Origin: DASQHL01 sp963843685
Lineage (GTDB): Bacteria > Chloroflexota > Dehalococcoidia > DSTF01 > JACRBR01
Direction: 5' to 3'
Assembly (NCBI GenBank): GCA_963843685.1
Contig: CAWJLO010000008.1
Span: 327,618-391,617 of the forward strand
DNA: 64,000 nt
Numbering within the stretch: position 1 is the first letter of the stretch; each line of letters starts with the position of its first letter. The translations under genes were made by a program, and so were the position numbers. The notes beneath the pieces were generated by a model. It saw only the letters and a program-made list of their open reading frames with translations. It was not told the origin of the DNA and searched no databases. Of this stretch, positions 25,164-33,388 are shown in pieces.

Positions 25164-25502
25164 CTACGGCTCGAACTTGTAGCCGGCGCCCCAGGCCGTC
25201 AGGAGGTGGCGCGGCCGCGACGGGTCTCGCTCAACCTTCGTGCGGAGACGGCGCATGTGCACAGTCACCGTGCTCGTGTCGCCGGGGAACGCGTAGCCCC
25301 ACACCGCCGTCATCAGCTCTTCGCGCGTGAACGTCTCGCCCGGATGGGAAGCGAGGTAGCAGAGGAGGTCGCATTCGCGCGCGGTGAGCCGCACAGAGCC
25401 GCGATCGTCCCTTACCGTACGCGTGCGCGGGTCGACAACGAGGTCGCCCACCCGCAAGACATCCCTGCCCGTCGCCGGGAGCTGTTGCTCTGCCGTCACC
25501 AT
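25164..25502 (-). CDS. OmpR/PhoB-type winged-helix DNA-binding protein without receiver domain
   Basis: The 112 residues are a Trans_reg_C winged helix. RVGDLVVDPRTRTVRDDRGS gives the first sheet, LTARECDLLCYLASHPGETF the first helices, and STVTVHMRRLRTKVE the recognition helix, ending with RGAGYKFEP-like GAGYKFEP. No receiver domain or sensor kinase is present, so phosphorylation control is not expected. GGAGG lies just upstream of ATG 25500-25502. It is a single gene, and targets are unknown. Confidence 0.8.
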   Translation of the reverse strand: MVTAEQQLPATGRDVLRVGDLVVDPRTRTVRDDRGSVRLTARECDLLCYLASHPGETFTREELMTAVWGYAFPGDTSTVTVHMRRLRTKVERDPSRPRHLLTAWGAGYKFEP

Positions 25503-25582
25503 GCCGCCTCCTTGTCGCCCTCCCCACCGACCCCCTGTCAGTTCTTACGACCGGGAGCGGCGGAGGGTTTCGCGGCGGCGGT

Positions 25583-26449
25583 CTAGCCCGCGGACTCTTT
25601 GAAGCGTCGAATGGCGTCGATGTGCGCCTGGGGCGACTCCAGCTTTGCGTTCATCGTGTTGAAGGACACGTGCGACGCCCCGAGCCCGCGCCAGCCCTCC
25701 AACGCGGCGCCCCACTGGTCCGGCGGCGTGTTGTACAAGCTGATGCGCCCCTCGACGCCGAAATCACCGGGCTTGCGGCCAGCGTCGCGCAGGTAGCCGT
25801 GCAGCCGCTCGATGGCTTCGGTGGCCTGCGGCCCCGGCTGGAACTGTGGGAACCAGCCGTCGGCGATGCGGGCCGCGCGCTTCACCGCCGGTTCGGCCAT
25901 CGCGCCCATCCAGACCGGGATCGGCCGCTGCACTGGCATCGGCCGGAGGCCCGCGCGATGCACCGTGTGATACTTGCCGTCGAAATCGACCAGCTCCTTC
26001 GTCCACAGCTCGCGCAGCAGCGCGATCTGCTCCTCGACGCGGCGGCCGCGGTTGCGGAAGTTCTCGCCCAGCGCCTCGTACTCGACGTCGTTCCAGCCGA
26101 TGCCGACGCCCAGCCGCAGGCGGCCGCCCGTCAGCACGTCGACGGCCGCCGCCTGCTTGGCGACGAGGGCGGTCTGGCGCTGCGGCAAGATGATGATGCC
26201 CGTCGTCAGCTCCAGCTTCGTCGTGAGCGCTGCCAGGTAGCCGAAGAGGACGAACGGCTCGTGGAACGGCGTCTCGTGCGTGTACGGCGGGCGGAAGCGG
26301 CCCTCGAAGCGGTCGGGGTGCGCGCCGAGCACGTGATCGTACGCGAGGAGGTGATCGTAGCCGAGCTGCTCGGCCGCCTGCGCGTAGTCGCGGACGACGA
26401 GCGGGTCGCTGCCGATCTCGGTCTGCGGGAACACGACGCCGATTCTCAC
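25583..26449 (-). CDS. LLM-class F420/FMN-dependent oxidoreductase
   Basis: The 288-residue TIM-barrel protein begins RIGVVFPQTEIGSDP and contains LELTTGIIILPQRQTALVAKQAA and RLRLGVGIGWNDVEYEALG. These are typical of luciferase-like monooxygenases of the F420-dependent type. The PVWMGAMAEPAVKRAARIADGWF-like segment near residue 180 fits the same group. The substrate is unknown. The gene overlaps the pantothenate kinase gene by four bases (ATGA). Confidence 0.82.
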   Translation of the reverse strand: MRIGVVFPQTEIGSDPLVVRDYAQAAEQLGYDHLLAYDHVLGAHPDRFEGRFRPPYTHETPFHEPFVLFGYLAALTTKLELTTGIIILPQRQTALVAKQAAAVDVLTGGRLRLGVGIGWNDVEYEALGENFRNRGRRVEEQIALLRELWTKELVDFDGKYHTVHRAGLRPMPVQRPIPVWMGAMAEPAVKRAARIADGWFPQFQPGPQATEAIERLHGYLRDAGRKPGDFGVEGRISLYNTPPDQWGAALEGWRGLGASHVSFNTMNAKLESPQAHIDAIRRFKESAG

Positions 26450-27318
26450 TTCGCCCCTCCTTCGCGTGCACGCGCGGCCGCCGCCAGCGCCGCCCCCAGC
26501 GCGCCAGCGTAGCCGGGCGACGGCGCAACGTCCACGTCCAGTCCGAACAGCCCCGCCATCTGCGTCATCGATGCCACGAGCAGCCGGTTGTTGTGCACGA
26601 ACCCGCCTGCCAGCACCAGGCGCCGCGTGCGCGCCATGTTCGCGCGGCCTGCCGCGATCTGGGCGATGTTCTCGCCGTGCATGTTCAGCAGGCCGGCGAG
26701 GAAGTCGTCGAGCGAGCCTTCAGTGGCGCGTTGCAGGTGTGCGGCCGTCAGATCCGGCCCGATGCGGCCGATGCCATCCGGATAGATGTCCGAGATCATC
26801 GTATCGACGCGACGGCGGTCGCCACGCTCCGCGCCGGCGATCATCGCGTCGTACTTCAACGACGGGTCGACGCGACGGGCGATGCCGGCGAACGAGCCGC
26901 CGCCCATGGGGGTGCCGCCGAGGTGCTGCACGCTCTCACCACGCACGGCGGCGAACGCCGTGCCGGTGCCGATCAGCGCCAGCAAGAACTCGCCGTCGGC
27001 GAGGCGATCTTCGGTGCCGAGCAGCGCCGCTGCGCCGCGTGCGCCCGCCTCAATCTCCTGGACGCGCAGGACGCTCTCGGTGGGGAGCGTGCCCAGCAGC
27101 GCGCCGGTGACTCCGGTGCAAGCCGACCCTACGCCCTCGAAGCTGACGGCACGCCCATCCGACCGGGTCTCCGTTGCCCGCAGCCTCACGACGTCCGTCG
27201 ACGCGACGGCCACCTTCGTGAGCGTCATGCCGGCATCGATGCCCGCCGCGCCCGCCGGCAACAGGCCCCGGTTGGGCAGCGTCGCGTCGTGCATCGAGTG
27301 GGCGTGCGAATCGGCCAC
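26446..27318 (-). CDS. coaW: type II pantothenate kinase (Fumble family)
   Basis: Type II PanK phosphorylates pantothenate, the first step to coenzyme A. AGIDAGMTLTKVAVAS gives the ATP-binding phosphate 1 block of the actin-like fold. FLLALIGTGTAFA and HLGGTPMGGGSFAGIARR form the middle blocks, and VLAGGFVHNNRLL the adenosine block. The start is GTG 27316-27318, six bases after AAGGAG, giving 290 residues; the frame is open further but without similarity. Eukaryote-like type II enzymes are scattered in bacteria. It forms a two-gene operon with the LLM oxidoreductase. Confidence 0.82.
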   Translation of the reverse strand: MADSHAHSMHDATLPNRGLLPAGAAGIDAGMTLTKVAVASTDVVRLRATETRSDGRAVSFEGVGSACTGVTGALLGTLPTESVLRVQEIEAGARGAAALLGTEDRLADGEFLLALIGTGTAFAAVRGESVQHLGGTPMGGGSFAGIARRVDPSLKYDAMIAGAERGDRRRVDTMISDIYPDGIGRIGPDLTAAHLQRATEGSLDDFLAGLLNMHGENIAQIAAGRANMARTRRLVLAGGFVHNNRLLVASMTQMAGLFGLDVDVAPSPGYAGALGAALAAAARAREGGAK

Positions 27319-27526
27319 GGTGCGCTCCTTGGCGATATTGTGGATCGGCGCCGGGGCGTGGGTCGAATTGGTGTCAACGCATCGAAGGTCGGCGTACGCG
27401 AGGCGCCAGATCATCGCTACACTATGGGCGCCGGCCCGCATTGACAGGCGTCACTCGCGCCGGGACAAGCTTCAACGTGCGACACTGCTCGTCGAGGGGA
27501 CGGGCGGCGAGACGGAGGAGGGCGCG

Positions 27527-28369
27527 ATGCCACGTGCCATTTGGAAGGGCGCCGTCAGCTTCGGGATGGTGTCGATCCCGATCAAGCTGTACACCGCCAC
27601 GGAGGAGAAGGACGTCTCGTTCAACCTCCTCCACAAGAAGGACGGCGCCCGCATCAAGCAGCAGCGCTACTGCCCCGAGGACGACGCCGTCGTCGAGTGG
27701 AACGACGTCGTCCGCGGCTACGAGATTGGCCCCGATCAGTACGTGGTCATGGAGCCCGAAGACTTCGAGAAGGTGCCCGTCGACACGACCCACGCCATCG
27801 AGATCACGGACTTCGTGCCGGCGGACCAGATCGACCCCATCTATTACCAGAAGACCTACTACCTGGAGCCGGACAAGATCGGCGCCAAGCCCTTCGCACT
27901 GTTGCGCGAGGTGCTGAAGGATTCGTCGCTCGTGGCGCTGGCGAAGGTGACGCTGCGCCAGAAGGAGCAGCTCTGCACGCTGCGCCTGTACGAGAACACG
28001 ATCGCGATGGAGACCATGCTCTACGCCGACGAGATCCGCAGCGCCCGGGACCTCGACATGCCGGAGGAGACGGCCATCGGCGAGAAGGAGCTGGCGATGG
28101 CGAAATCGCTCGTCGACATGCTCACGGGTGACTTCGAGCCCGAGAAGTACCACGACAACTACCGCGAGGCGCTGCTGGAGCTGATCGAACGCAAGGCCGA
28201 GGGCCAGGAGATCAAGCGGCCGGCGCCCGTCGCGGGCAAGGTCACCGACCTCATGGAGGCGCTGCGGGCGAGCGTGGAAGCGGCGAAGCGCGAGCGAATG
28301 GGCGAATCGGCCGAGGCCGACGAAGCTGAGGCTGAACCGGCGAAGCCGAAGCGCAGGCGCGCTGGATGA
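27527..28369 (+). CDS. ku: Ku protein
   Basis: Bacterial Ku is a homodimeric ring that binds DNA ends for non-homologous end joining. The 280-residue product has the usual start PRAIWKGAVSFGMVSIPIKL, then the beta-barrel region (EDFEKVPVDTTHAIEI, ALAKVTLRQKEQLCTLRLY), and an acidic then basic tail (AEADEAEAEPAKPKRRRAG) suited to DNA contact. GGAGGAGG precedes the ATG. It overlaps the ligase-like gene by four bases, so both are expressed together. Confidence 0.93.
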   Translation: MPRAIWKGAVSFGMVSIPIKLYTATEEKDVSFNLLHKKDGARIKQQRYCPEDDAVVEWNDVVRGYEIGPDQYVVMEPEDFEKVPVDTTHAIEITDFVPADQIDPIYYQKTYYLEPDKIGAKPFALLREVLKDSSLVALAKVTLRQKEQLCTLRLYENTIAMETMLYADEIRSARDLDMPEETAIGEKELAMAKSLVDMLTGDFEPEKYHDNYREALLELIERKAEGQEIKRPAPVAGKVTDLMEALRASVEAAKRERMGESAEADEAEAEPAKPKRRRAG

Positions 28370-29415
28370 CGTCACCCTCCGGCCCCCGCCCCCCGCTTGA
28401 CATCCAGACCGCGCCGCACGGCAGCCGCATGCCGGAGTCGGTGCGGCCCATGCTGTCGACCGAGGCGTCGGAGCCCTTCGACTCGCCCGACTACCTGTTC
28501 GAGCTGCTGTGGGGCGGCGTGCGGGCGATGGCGCACGTATCGGACGGCGTTGTGCGGCTGCGCGGCCGGAATGGCATCGACCTGACGCCGTGCTTCCCGG
28601 AGCTGCTGTGCATCCCCGAGCGGCTGCGCGGGCGGGAGGCGATCCTCGACGGCGAGGTCGTCGCCATCGACGGCGAGGGCCACCCGTCGTTCGACCTGCT
28701 GCGTCCGCGGCTCCACATCCTTGCCGATGAGGCCACGGCCGCCAGCCCCGATCATGTGCCCGCCGACCTGAAGATCAAGCGCATCGCGGGCCAGCTCAGC
28801 TACCAGGCGACCGACATCCTGTGGCTCGACGGGCGATCGCTGCTCGACCGGCCGCTGTGGCAGCGGAAGAACCGCCTCGCCGAATCGGTCACACCCGGCG
28901 CGGAGTTCGCCGCCGTTGACTTCGTGGACGACGAGGGGATCGCCTTCTTCGAGGCCGTCGTGCAGCGGCGGCTGGAGGGCATCGTCGCAAAGCAGAAGAA
29001 CAGCACGTACACGCCGGGCCGCAGCTCCAGGAGCTGGCAGGAGATCCGGTCGTTGGAGAGCGGCGACTTCGTCGTGGGGGGCTACACCTTCGGCGGCGCG
29101 CGTCGAAAGGGCGAGCCGTTCAGCCAGCTCCTGCTCGGCGGCTACGCGGACGGCCGGTTCGAGTACGTCGGCGCGGTCAGTGGCGGCCTCACGGACGCGG
29201 AAGCGCGGCAGCTCGTCGCGCACATGGAGCCGCTCGTCGTCGACGAGTCACCGTTCTTCGATACGCCCCAGATCGCGCGGTTGATCTATTGGACGCATCC
29301 GCAGATCGTCTGTCACGTGCGTTTCAGCGAGTGGTCGCGCGAAGGGCAGCTCCGCTTCCCCATCTTCAGCGCCCTCCGCCCGGACGTCGACGCGGCGGAC
29401 TGCGTGGTGGAGTAG
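28366..29415 (+). CDS. LigD-type DNA ligase-like protein lacking the catalytic lysine
   Basis: The 349 residues follow the adenylation and OB domains of ATP-dependent LigD ligases. The middle motifs are kept: RGRNGIDLT, LDGEVVAIDGEG (motif III, residues 94-104), EGIVAKQKNS (motif IV near 204) and DFVVGGYTFG. Motif I, normally E-x-K-W-D-G-x-R, reads ELLWGGVR at residues 46-53. The AMP-accepting lysine is leucine (L48) and the aspartate is glycine (G50). Motif V, normally W-x-K-x-K, reads WQEIR. Ligase chemistry is therefore unlikely; a structural or regulatory part in end joining, paired with Ku, is inferred. An active ligase must be encoded elsewhere. Confidence 0.8.
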   Translation: MTSPSGPRPPLDIQTAPHGSRMPESVRPMLSTEASEPFDSPDYLFELLWGGVRAMAHVSDGVVRLRGRNGIDLTPCFPELLCIPERLRGREAILDGEVVAIDGEGHPSFDLLRPRLHILADEATAASPDHVPADLKIKRIAGQLSYQATDILWLDGRSLLDRPLWQRKNRLAESVTPGAEFAAVDFVDDEGIAFFEAVVQRRLEGIVAKQKNSTYTPGRSSRSWQEIRSLESGDFVVGGYTFGGARRKGEPFSQLLLGGYADGRFEYVGAVSGGLTDAEARQLVAHMEPLVVDESPFFDTPQIARLIYWTHPQIVCHVRFSEWSREGQLRFPIFSALRPDVDAADCVVE

Positions 29416-29440
29416 CGAGGGCCGGAGCGGCTGTCGGGCG

Positions 29441-29857
29441 TCAGTCTTCCTTGAACTTCGAGATCGGGCGCGGGTCGGGCACCGGCATCGTGCCCGACTG
29501 GACGCGCTTCTTGTTCTCCTTGCCGATCTGGTGCTGACGGTCCTCGATCGCGGAAATTTCACCCTTCGACTTGAGCCGCTTCGGCTTCGGCTTGTTGATC
29601 TCCGGGTGTTCGTTGGGCCGGACCGAGCCGCTGATCCGGTTCTTCACTTCCTTGCCGAGATGCCAGTACGTGCCGCGGTCGGGGATGGAGCGCGGGTAGC
29701 CTTCGCGCATCGTGAACGCGGCGAACGACGTCGGCATCATGCGCTGCCCCTTCTTCGCGCAGACCGGGCACGGCGCCGGATCCGACGATTGGGCGATCGG
29801 CCGCATGGTCTCGAAGATGCCGTCGCATGACTTGCAGTAGTACTCGTACACGGGCAT
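29441..29857 (-). CDS. FmdB-family zinc ribbon protein
   Basis: The first 45 residues form a zinc ribbon, PVYEYYCKSCDGIFE and APCPVCAKKGQRM, with two CxxC pairs. The next block TSFAAFTMREGYPRSIPDRG and a long basic tail follow. FmdB-type proteins were first found with formamidase operons and are presumed regulators, though no amidase is near. The length of 138 residues is longer than the usual 80-100 because of the lysine-rich C-terminus. Confidence 0.75.
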   Translation of the reverse strand: MPVYEYYCKSCDGIFETMRPIAQSSDPAPCPVCAKKGQRMMPTSFAAFTMREGYPRSIPDRGTYWHLGKEVKNRISGSVRPNEHPEINKPKPKRLKSKGEISAIEDRQHQIGKENKKRVQSGTMPVPDPRPISKFKED

Positions 29858-29922
29858 GGGCTACCTCACCATCTCACATCTCGGCGCCGTCAGTGTAGCG
29901 GGCCGCTCGCACGCGATCGCGT

Positions 29923-30732
29923 TCAGGCCTCCTGCGCCGCCGCGGGCTCGGCGTCGACCACCGCCGTTCTTCGGCGCTTGCGCACCGTATCGATGAAGGC
30001 CGCCGAACGCACGTCGCGCTCGAGCACCCAGCGCACATACTCCAGCATCGCGCGCTCCAACTCGGCGGCCAGCGCCGGATCCACGCTGACGCGGGCGACA
30101 TCGCTGAATCGCCCGTGGAGCAGCAGCCGCAGCAGCTTCACCGCGTTCGCGCTGACGGGCCGGACGGCGCTCTCCTCCGTCCGGCAGGCGGCGCAAACGA
30201 CCCCACCCGCGGCCGCGGACCAGTAGTTCGTCTGCGGCTCCAGCCGCGTCCGGCAGGCGACGCACTCCTCCAGCTCGGGCCGGTACCCCAGCACGTCGAG
30301 CAGCCCCATCTCGTAGAAGCGGACCGGCGTGTCGACGTCGTCGCGTGTCTGCAGCCGCCGCAGCGTGTCGAGCAGCAGGCGGTACAGCTCGAAGTGGTCC
30401 TCGTGCGGCTCGGTGAACTTGTCGAGCAGCTCGCAGGCGTACAGCGCGCGGCTGAGACGCTCCAGGTCGTCGCGCAGCGGCTGAAACGACTCAATCGTCT
30501 CCACCTGCGTGACGACGTCCATCGAGCGGCCCTTCGCGAGCTGGAAGTTCGCCTGCGTCAGCGGCTCGACGTGGCCCGCCAGCTTGCTGCGCGTCTTGCG
30601 CACGCCCTTCGCCACGGCCTCCACCTTGCCAGACCGCGCGGTGAAGAGCGTCAGGATCTTGTCGGCGTCGCCCAGCCGCCGTTGGCGCAGCACGATGGCC
30701 GGGGTCGAATACACACGCGGCGGTTGCGGCAT
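29923..30732 (-). CDS. recO: DNA repair protein RecO
   Basis: RecO helps load RecA in the RecF pathway. The 269 residues have an N-terminal OB domain with STPAIVLRQRRLGDADKILTL-like start and SGKVEAVAKGVRKTRSKL. A helical domain follows, with a zinc-finger-like CVACRTRLEP...CAACRTEES region. The ATG at 30730-30732 has no ribosome site. Instead an extended -10 (TGCTACGAT) ends six bases upstream on the minus strand, so the mRNA is probably leaderless. Confidence 0.85.
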   Translation of the reverse strand: MPQPPRVYSTPAIVLRQRRLGDADKILTLFTARSGKVEAVAKGVRKTRSKLAGHVEPLTQANFQLAKGRSMDVVTQVETIESFQPLRDDLERLSRALYACELLDKFTEPHEDHFELYRLLLDTLRRLQTRDDVDTPVRFYEMGLLDVLGYRPELEECVACRTRLEPQTNYWSAAAGGVVCAACRTEESAVRPVSANAVKLLRLLLHGRFSDVARVSVDPALAAELERAMLEYVRWVLERDVRSAAFIDTVRKRRRTAVVDAEPAAAQEA

Positions 30733-30769
30733 GGGATGATCGTAGCATGCTCGACGTAACGTGCGCGGC

Positions 30770-30798
30770 TGGACACGCGTCGCGGCAGGCTCGATAAT
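30770..30798 (+). promoter_or_regulatory. promoter of purC
   Basis: TGGACA (30770-30775) and GATAAT (30793-30798) are spaced 17 bases, each matching the sigma-70 consensus at five positions of six. The leader would be about 40 bases and contains a GGAAAG ribosome site before the purC ATG. Confidence 0.6.
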
Positions 30799-30843
30799 CA
30801 AACCACAGCCCGACCCAATTCTCGAACCGGAAAGTGACGGCCC

Positions 30844-31731
30844 ATGCCCGCTGTACTCATCGACTCCCCGCTGTCGAATCGCACCTATCGTGGCAAGGTG
30901 CGCGACACGTACGATCTCGGCGACCGCCTCCTCATCGTCGCCACCGACCGCATCTCCGCCTTCGACGCCATCCTGCCGACCGGCATCCCGGACAAGGGGA
31001 AGGTGCTGAGCCAGATGTCCGCCTGGTGGTTCCAGCGCACACGCGACGTCGTGCCGAATCACTTCATCCGCCTCGCCGACGGCTCCCCCGCCGACGAGCT
31101 GCCGTTCGCGCTGCCGCCGGACCTGCTCGGCCGCTCGACGATCGCCCGCAAGGCGAAGCGCGTGGACGTGGAGTGCATCGTGCGGGGCTACCTCGCAGGG
31201 TCGGCATGGGAGGAGTACAAGCAGTACGGCACCGTCAACGGCGTGCGGCTGCCGAAGGACATGCAGGAGAGCGAGCAGCTCTCTGAGCCGATGTTCACGC
31301 CCACGACGAAGGCGGAGGAAGGCCACGACGAGCCGATGACGTTCTCCGACCTGATGCAGGAGGTCGGACCCGAAGCGGCTCAGGTACTGCGGCTGCGGAG
31401 CATCGCGCTGTACAACTTCGCCGCGGAGTACGCGCGCGGCCGCGGCATCATCATCGCCGACACGAAGTTCGAGTTCGGCTGGATCGACGGCGAGCTGCAC
31501 CTCATCGACGAGATCCTGACGCCGGACTCCAGCCGCTTCTGGGCCGTGGCCGACTACAAGATCGGGAAGTCGCAGCCCAGCTTCGACAAGCAGTACGTCC
31601 GCGACTGGCTGAGCCAGTCCGGGTGGAACAAGGAGCCGCCGGCACCCGAACTGCCCCCGGACGTCGTGCAAGGCACAGCGGAACGCTACAAGGAGGCGTA
31701 CCGCCTGCTCACCGGCGAGGAAGTGCGCTAG
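30844..31731 (+). CDS. purC: phosphoribosylaminoimidazole-succinocarboxamide synthase
   Basis: PurC joins aspartate to CAIR in purine synthesis. The 295-residue length is that of the yeast ADE1-like form. Family blocks include YRGKVRDTYDLGDRLLIVAT at the start, DRISAFDAILPTGIPDKGKV, VRGYLAGSAWEEYKQYGTV, and the ATP-grasp end IIADTKFEFGWIDGELHLID with DEILTPDSSRFW. It is monocistronic with its own promoter. The purS gene lies 395 bases downstream beyond an opposing small gene. Confidence 0.95.
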   Translation: MPAVLIDSPLSNRTYRGKVRDTYDLGDRLLIVATDRISAFDAILPTGIPDKGKVLSQMSAWWFQRTRDVVPNHFIRLADGSPADELPFALPPDLLGRSTIARKAKRVDVECIVRGYLAGSAWEEYKQYGTVNGVRLPKDMQESEQLSEPMFTPTTKAEEGHDEPMTFSDLMQEVGPEAAQVLRLRSIALYNFAAEYARGRGIIIADTKFEFGWIDGELHLIDEILTPDSSRFWAVADYKIGKSQPSFDKQYVRDWLSQSGWNKEPPAPELPPDVVQGTAERYKEAYRLLTGEEVR

Positions 31732-31734
31732 GCG

Positions 31735-31974
31735 TTACTTCTCGAGCTTCTCCAGCCGGCCGAAGATGTCGTACTCGACCGTCATGTGGTTGACCACCGA
31801 CGCCGCCAGCACGCCCACCGCCAGGACGATGCCGCCGGTGACGGCCAGCCAGCCCGTGTCGCCGGCCGCACCGATGCCGAGCAGAATGGCCCCTACCGCG
31901 CCTACCAGCGCGCCCATCGCGGGAAACGCGTGTCCGTCTTCGCCACGGATGATGGTTTCCTTGAAGTTCGTCAT
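31735..31974 (-). CDS. small two-helix membrane protein
   Basis: The 79-residue product has two hydrophobic spans (about residues 18-36, GALVGAVGAILLGIGAAG, and 42-62, AVTGGIVLAVGVLAASVV). A polar start and a C-terminal amphipathic stretch (EYDIFGRLEKLEK) flank them. The ATG at 31972-31974 follows GGGAGGAG. No family was recognised. It lies between purC and purS on the other strand. Confidence 0.55.
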   Translation of the reverse strand: MTNFKETIIRGEDGHAFPAMGALVGAVGAILLGIGAAGDTGWLAVTGGIVLAVGVLAASVVNHMTVEYDIFGRLEKLEK

Positions 31975-32126
31975 AGCACCCTCTCCTCCCGTGACTCTAC
32001 GATGTGAAGCGGATGGTATCACGGCCGCCGCCGGTCGTGAACGGGTGCGCGTGCATCGTAAGAGGTTCGATGTCAACCCGAATCGACGGCTTTGACCGGC
32101 GCTATCACGCCGGTATCCTGCGGTCG

Positions 32127-32390
32127 ATGTTCCTCGCCCGCGTCTACGTCACCCTCAAGCCCACGGTCAACGACCCACCGGGCCTGACCATCCGCGGCGC
32201 CCTGCACTCGCTCGGGTTCGCGAGCGTGTCGTCGGTGCGATCCGGCAAGTACATGGAGATCAAGCTGGAAGCGGCGAATACCGCCGACGCGGAGTCGCAG
32301 GTCGGCGAGATGTGCCGCAAGCTGCTGGCCAACCCCGTCATCGAGGACTTCCGCTTCACCGTCGAGGAGCTCGCCGCCGCGCCACGGTAA
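32127..32390 (+). CDS. purS: phosphoribosylformylglycinamidine synthase subunit PurS
   Basis: PurS bridges PurL and PurQ in FGAM synthase. The 87 residues start FLARVYVTLKPTVNDPPG, followed by TIRGALHSLGFASVSSVRSGKY and a C-terminal strand (NPVIEDFRFTVEEL), which are all PurS blocks. PurQ and PurL are not next to it, which is unusual since the three are commonly linked. The upstream in-frame ATG at 32070 would add 19 residues without similarity. Confidence 0.85.
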   Translation: MFLARVYVTLKPTVNDPPGLTIRGALHSLGFASVSSVRSGKYMEIKLEAANTADAESQVGEMCRKLLANPVIEDFRFTVEELAAAPR

Positions 32391-32413
32391 CCCTTCCTCG
32401 GAGCTGCACTGCC

Positions 32414-33236
32414 TTGCTGGACCCGGACCTCCCGCCTGATCTCCGCTCGACCTTCGATCGCATCGCCGAGCTGTACGATCGCGCCCGTCCGACCTACCCG
32501 GACGCGCTCTTCGACGACATCGTCGCGCTATCCCACATCCCGGACGGCGGCCGCGTGCTCGAGATCGGATGCGGCACCGGCCAGGCGACGCTGCCCATGG
32601 CCGCAGCGCGGCTATCGCGTCACCGCCGTCGAGCTCGGCCCGAACCTCGCCGCCGTCGCCCGCCGCAAGCTCGAGCCCTACGGCGTCGACGTGCAGGTCG
32701 GCGCCTTCGAGGAGTGGCCGCTGCCGTCCGAGCCGTTCGACCTCGTGATGATCGTCACCGCCTTCCACTGGCTCGACCCGGCCGTCGCCCTGCCGAAGAT
32801 CGCGCGCGCCCTCCGTCCCGGCGGCGCTCTCGCCATCGCCGGCGGCGGCCACGTCGCGGGCGGCACAAGCCAGTTCTTCGTCGATGCACAGGAGTGCTAC
32901 CTCGCGCACATGCCCGGCACGGAGCCCGGCATCAGGCAACAAACGCCGGACGAGATCCCCCTCGCCGCGCCCGCGTCCGTGACGGAGTGCGGCCTCTTCG
33001 AGCCGGCGCAGCTCCGCCGCCATCTCTGGCTCCGCGACTTCACGACGCAGACCTACATCGACGAGCTCAACACGTACTCGGGCCACATCGACCTGTCCGA
33101 GGAGAACCGCACCGCCCTCCTCGCCTGCATCCGCGACCTCATCGATACGCGCTACGCCGGCCGCATCACCAAGGCCTACATGACCGATCTCGCCGTCGCC
33201 CGCGTCCGAAGCAACTCACCCGCCACCTCAAGCTGA
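32414..33236 (+). pseudogene. class I SAM-dependent methyltransferase, frame broken
   Basis: The first part (from TTG 32414) reads STFDRIAELYDRARPTYPDA and the SAM motif VLEIGCGTGQATLP. After about 32600 the homology moves by one base: GYRVTAVELGPNLAAVARRK and FDLVMIVTAFHWLDPAVALP, then LRPGGALAIAGGGH, run to TGA 33234-33236. A single inserted base (or two lost) in the GC-rich CCATGGCCGCAGCGCGGC stretch explains it. All methyltransferase motifs survive on both sides with no stop, so this may be a sequence error rather than a dead gene. The methyl acceptor is unknown. Confidence 0.75.
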
Positions 33237-33336
33237 GCCCACGATGTCGTCCGGAGCGAAGCGAAGATCTCGTCAGCTCACACTCCACGCGGCAAGACGC
33301 CGATCCAACATCCAACCTCCGCCGCCCGACACGAAA

Positions 33337-33361
33337 GAGCCCCGGCCAACGACCGGGGCTC
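33337..33361 (-). terminator. terminator of the ferritin-like gene
   Basis: A nine-pair perfect stem, 33337-33345 (GAGCCCCGG) with 33353-33361 (CCGGGGCTC), has a seven-base loop. On the minus strand it is followed by TTTCGT and lies 27 bases past the stop of the ferritin-like gene. The rest of the 33237-33388 gap shows only one REP-like motif, GAGCGAAGCGAAGATCTC near 33256. Confidence 0.65.
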
Positions 33362-33388
33362 ATCACGTCCACAAACGCCAATCGGCGA

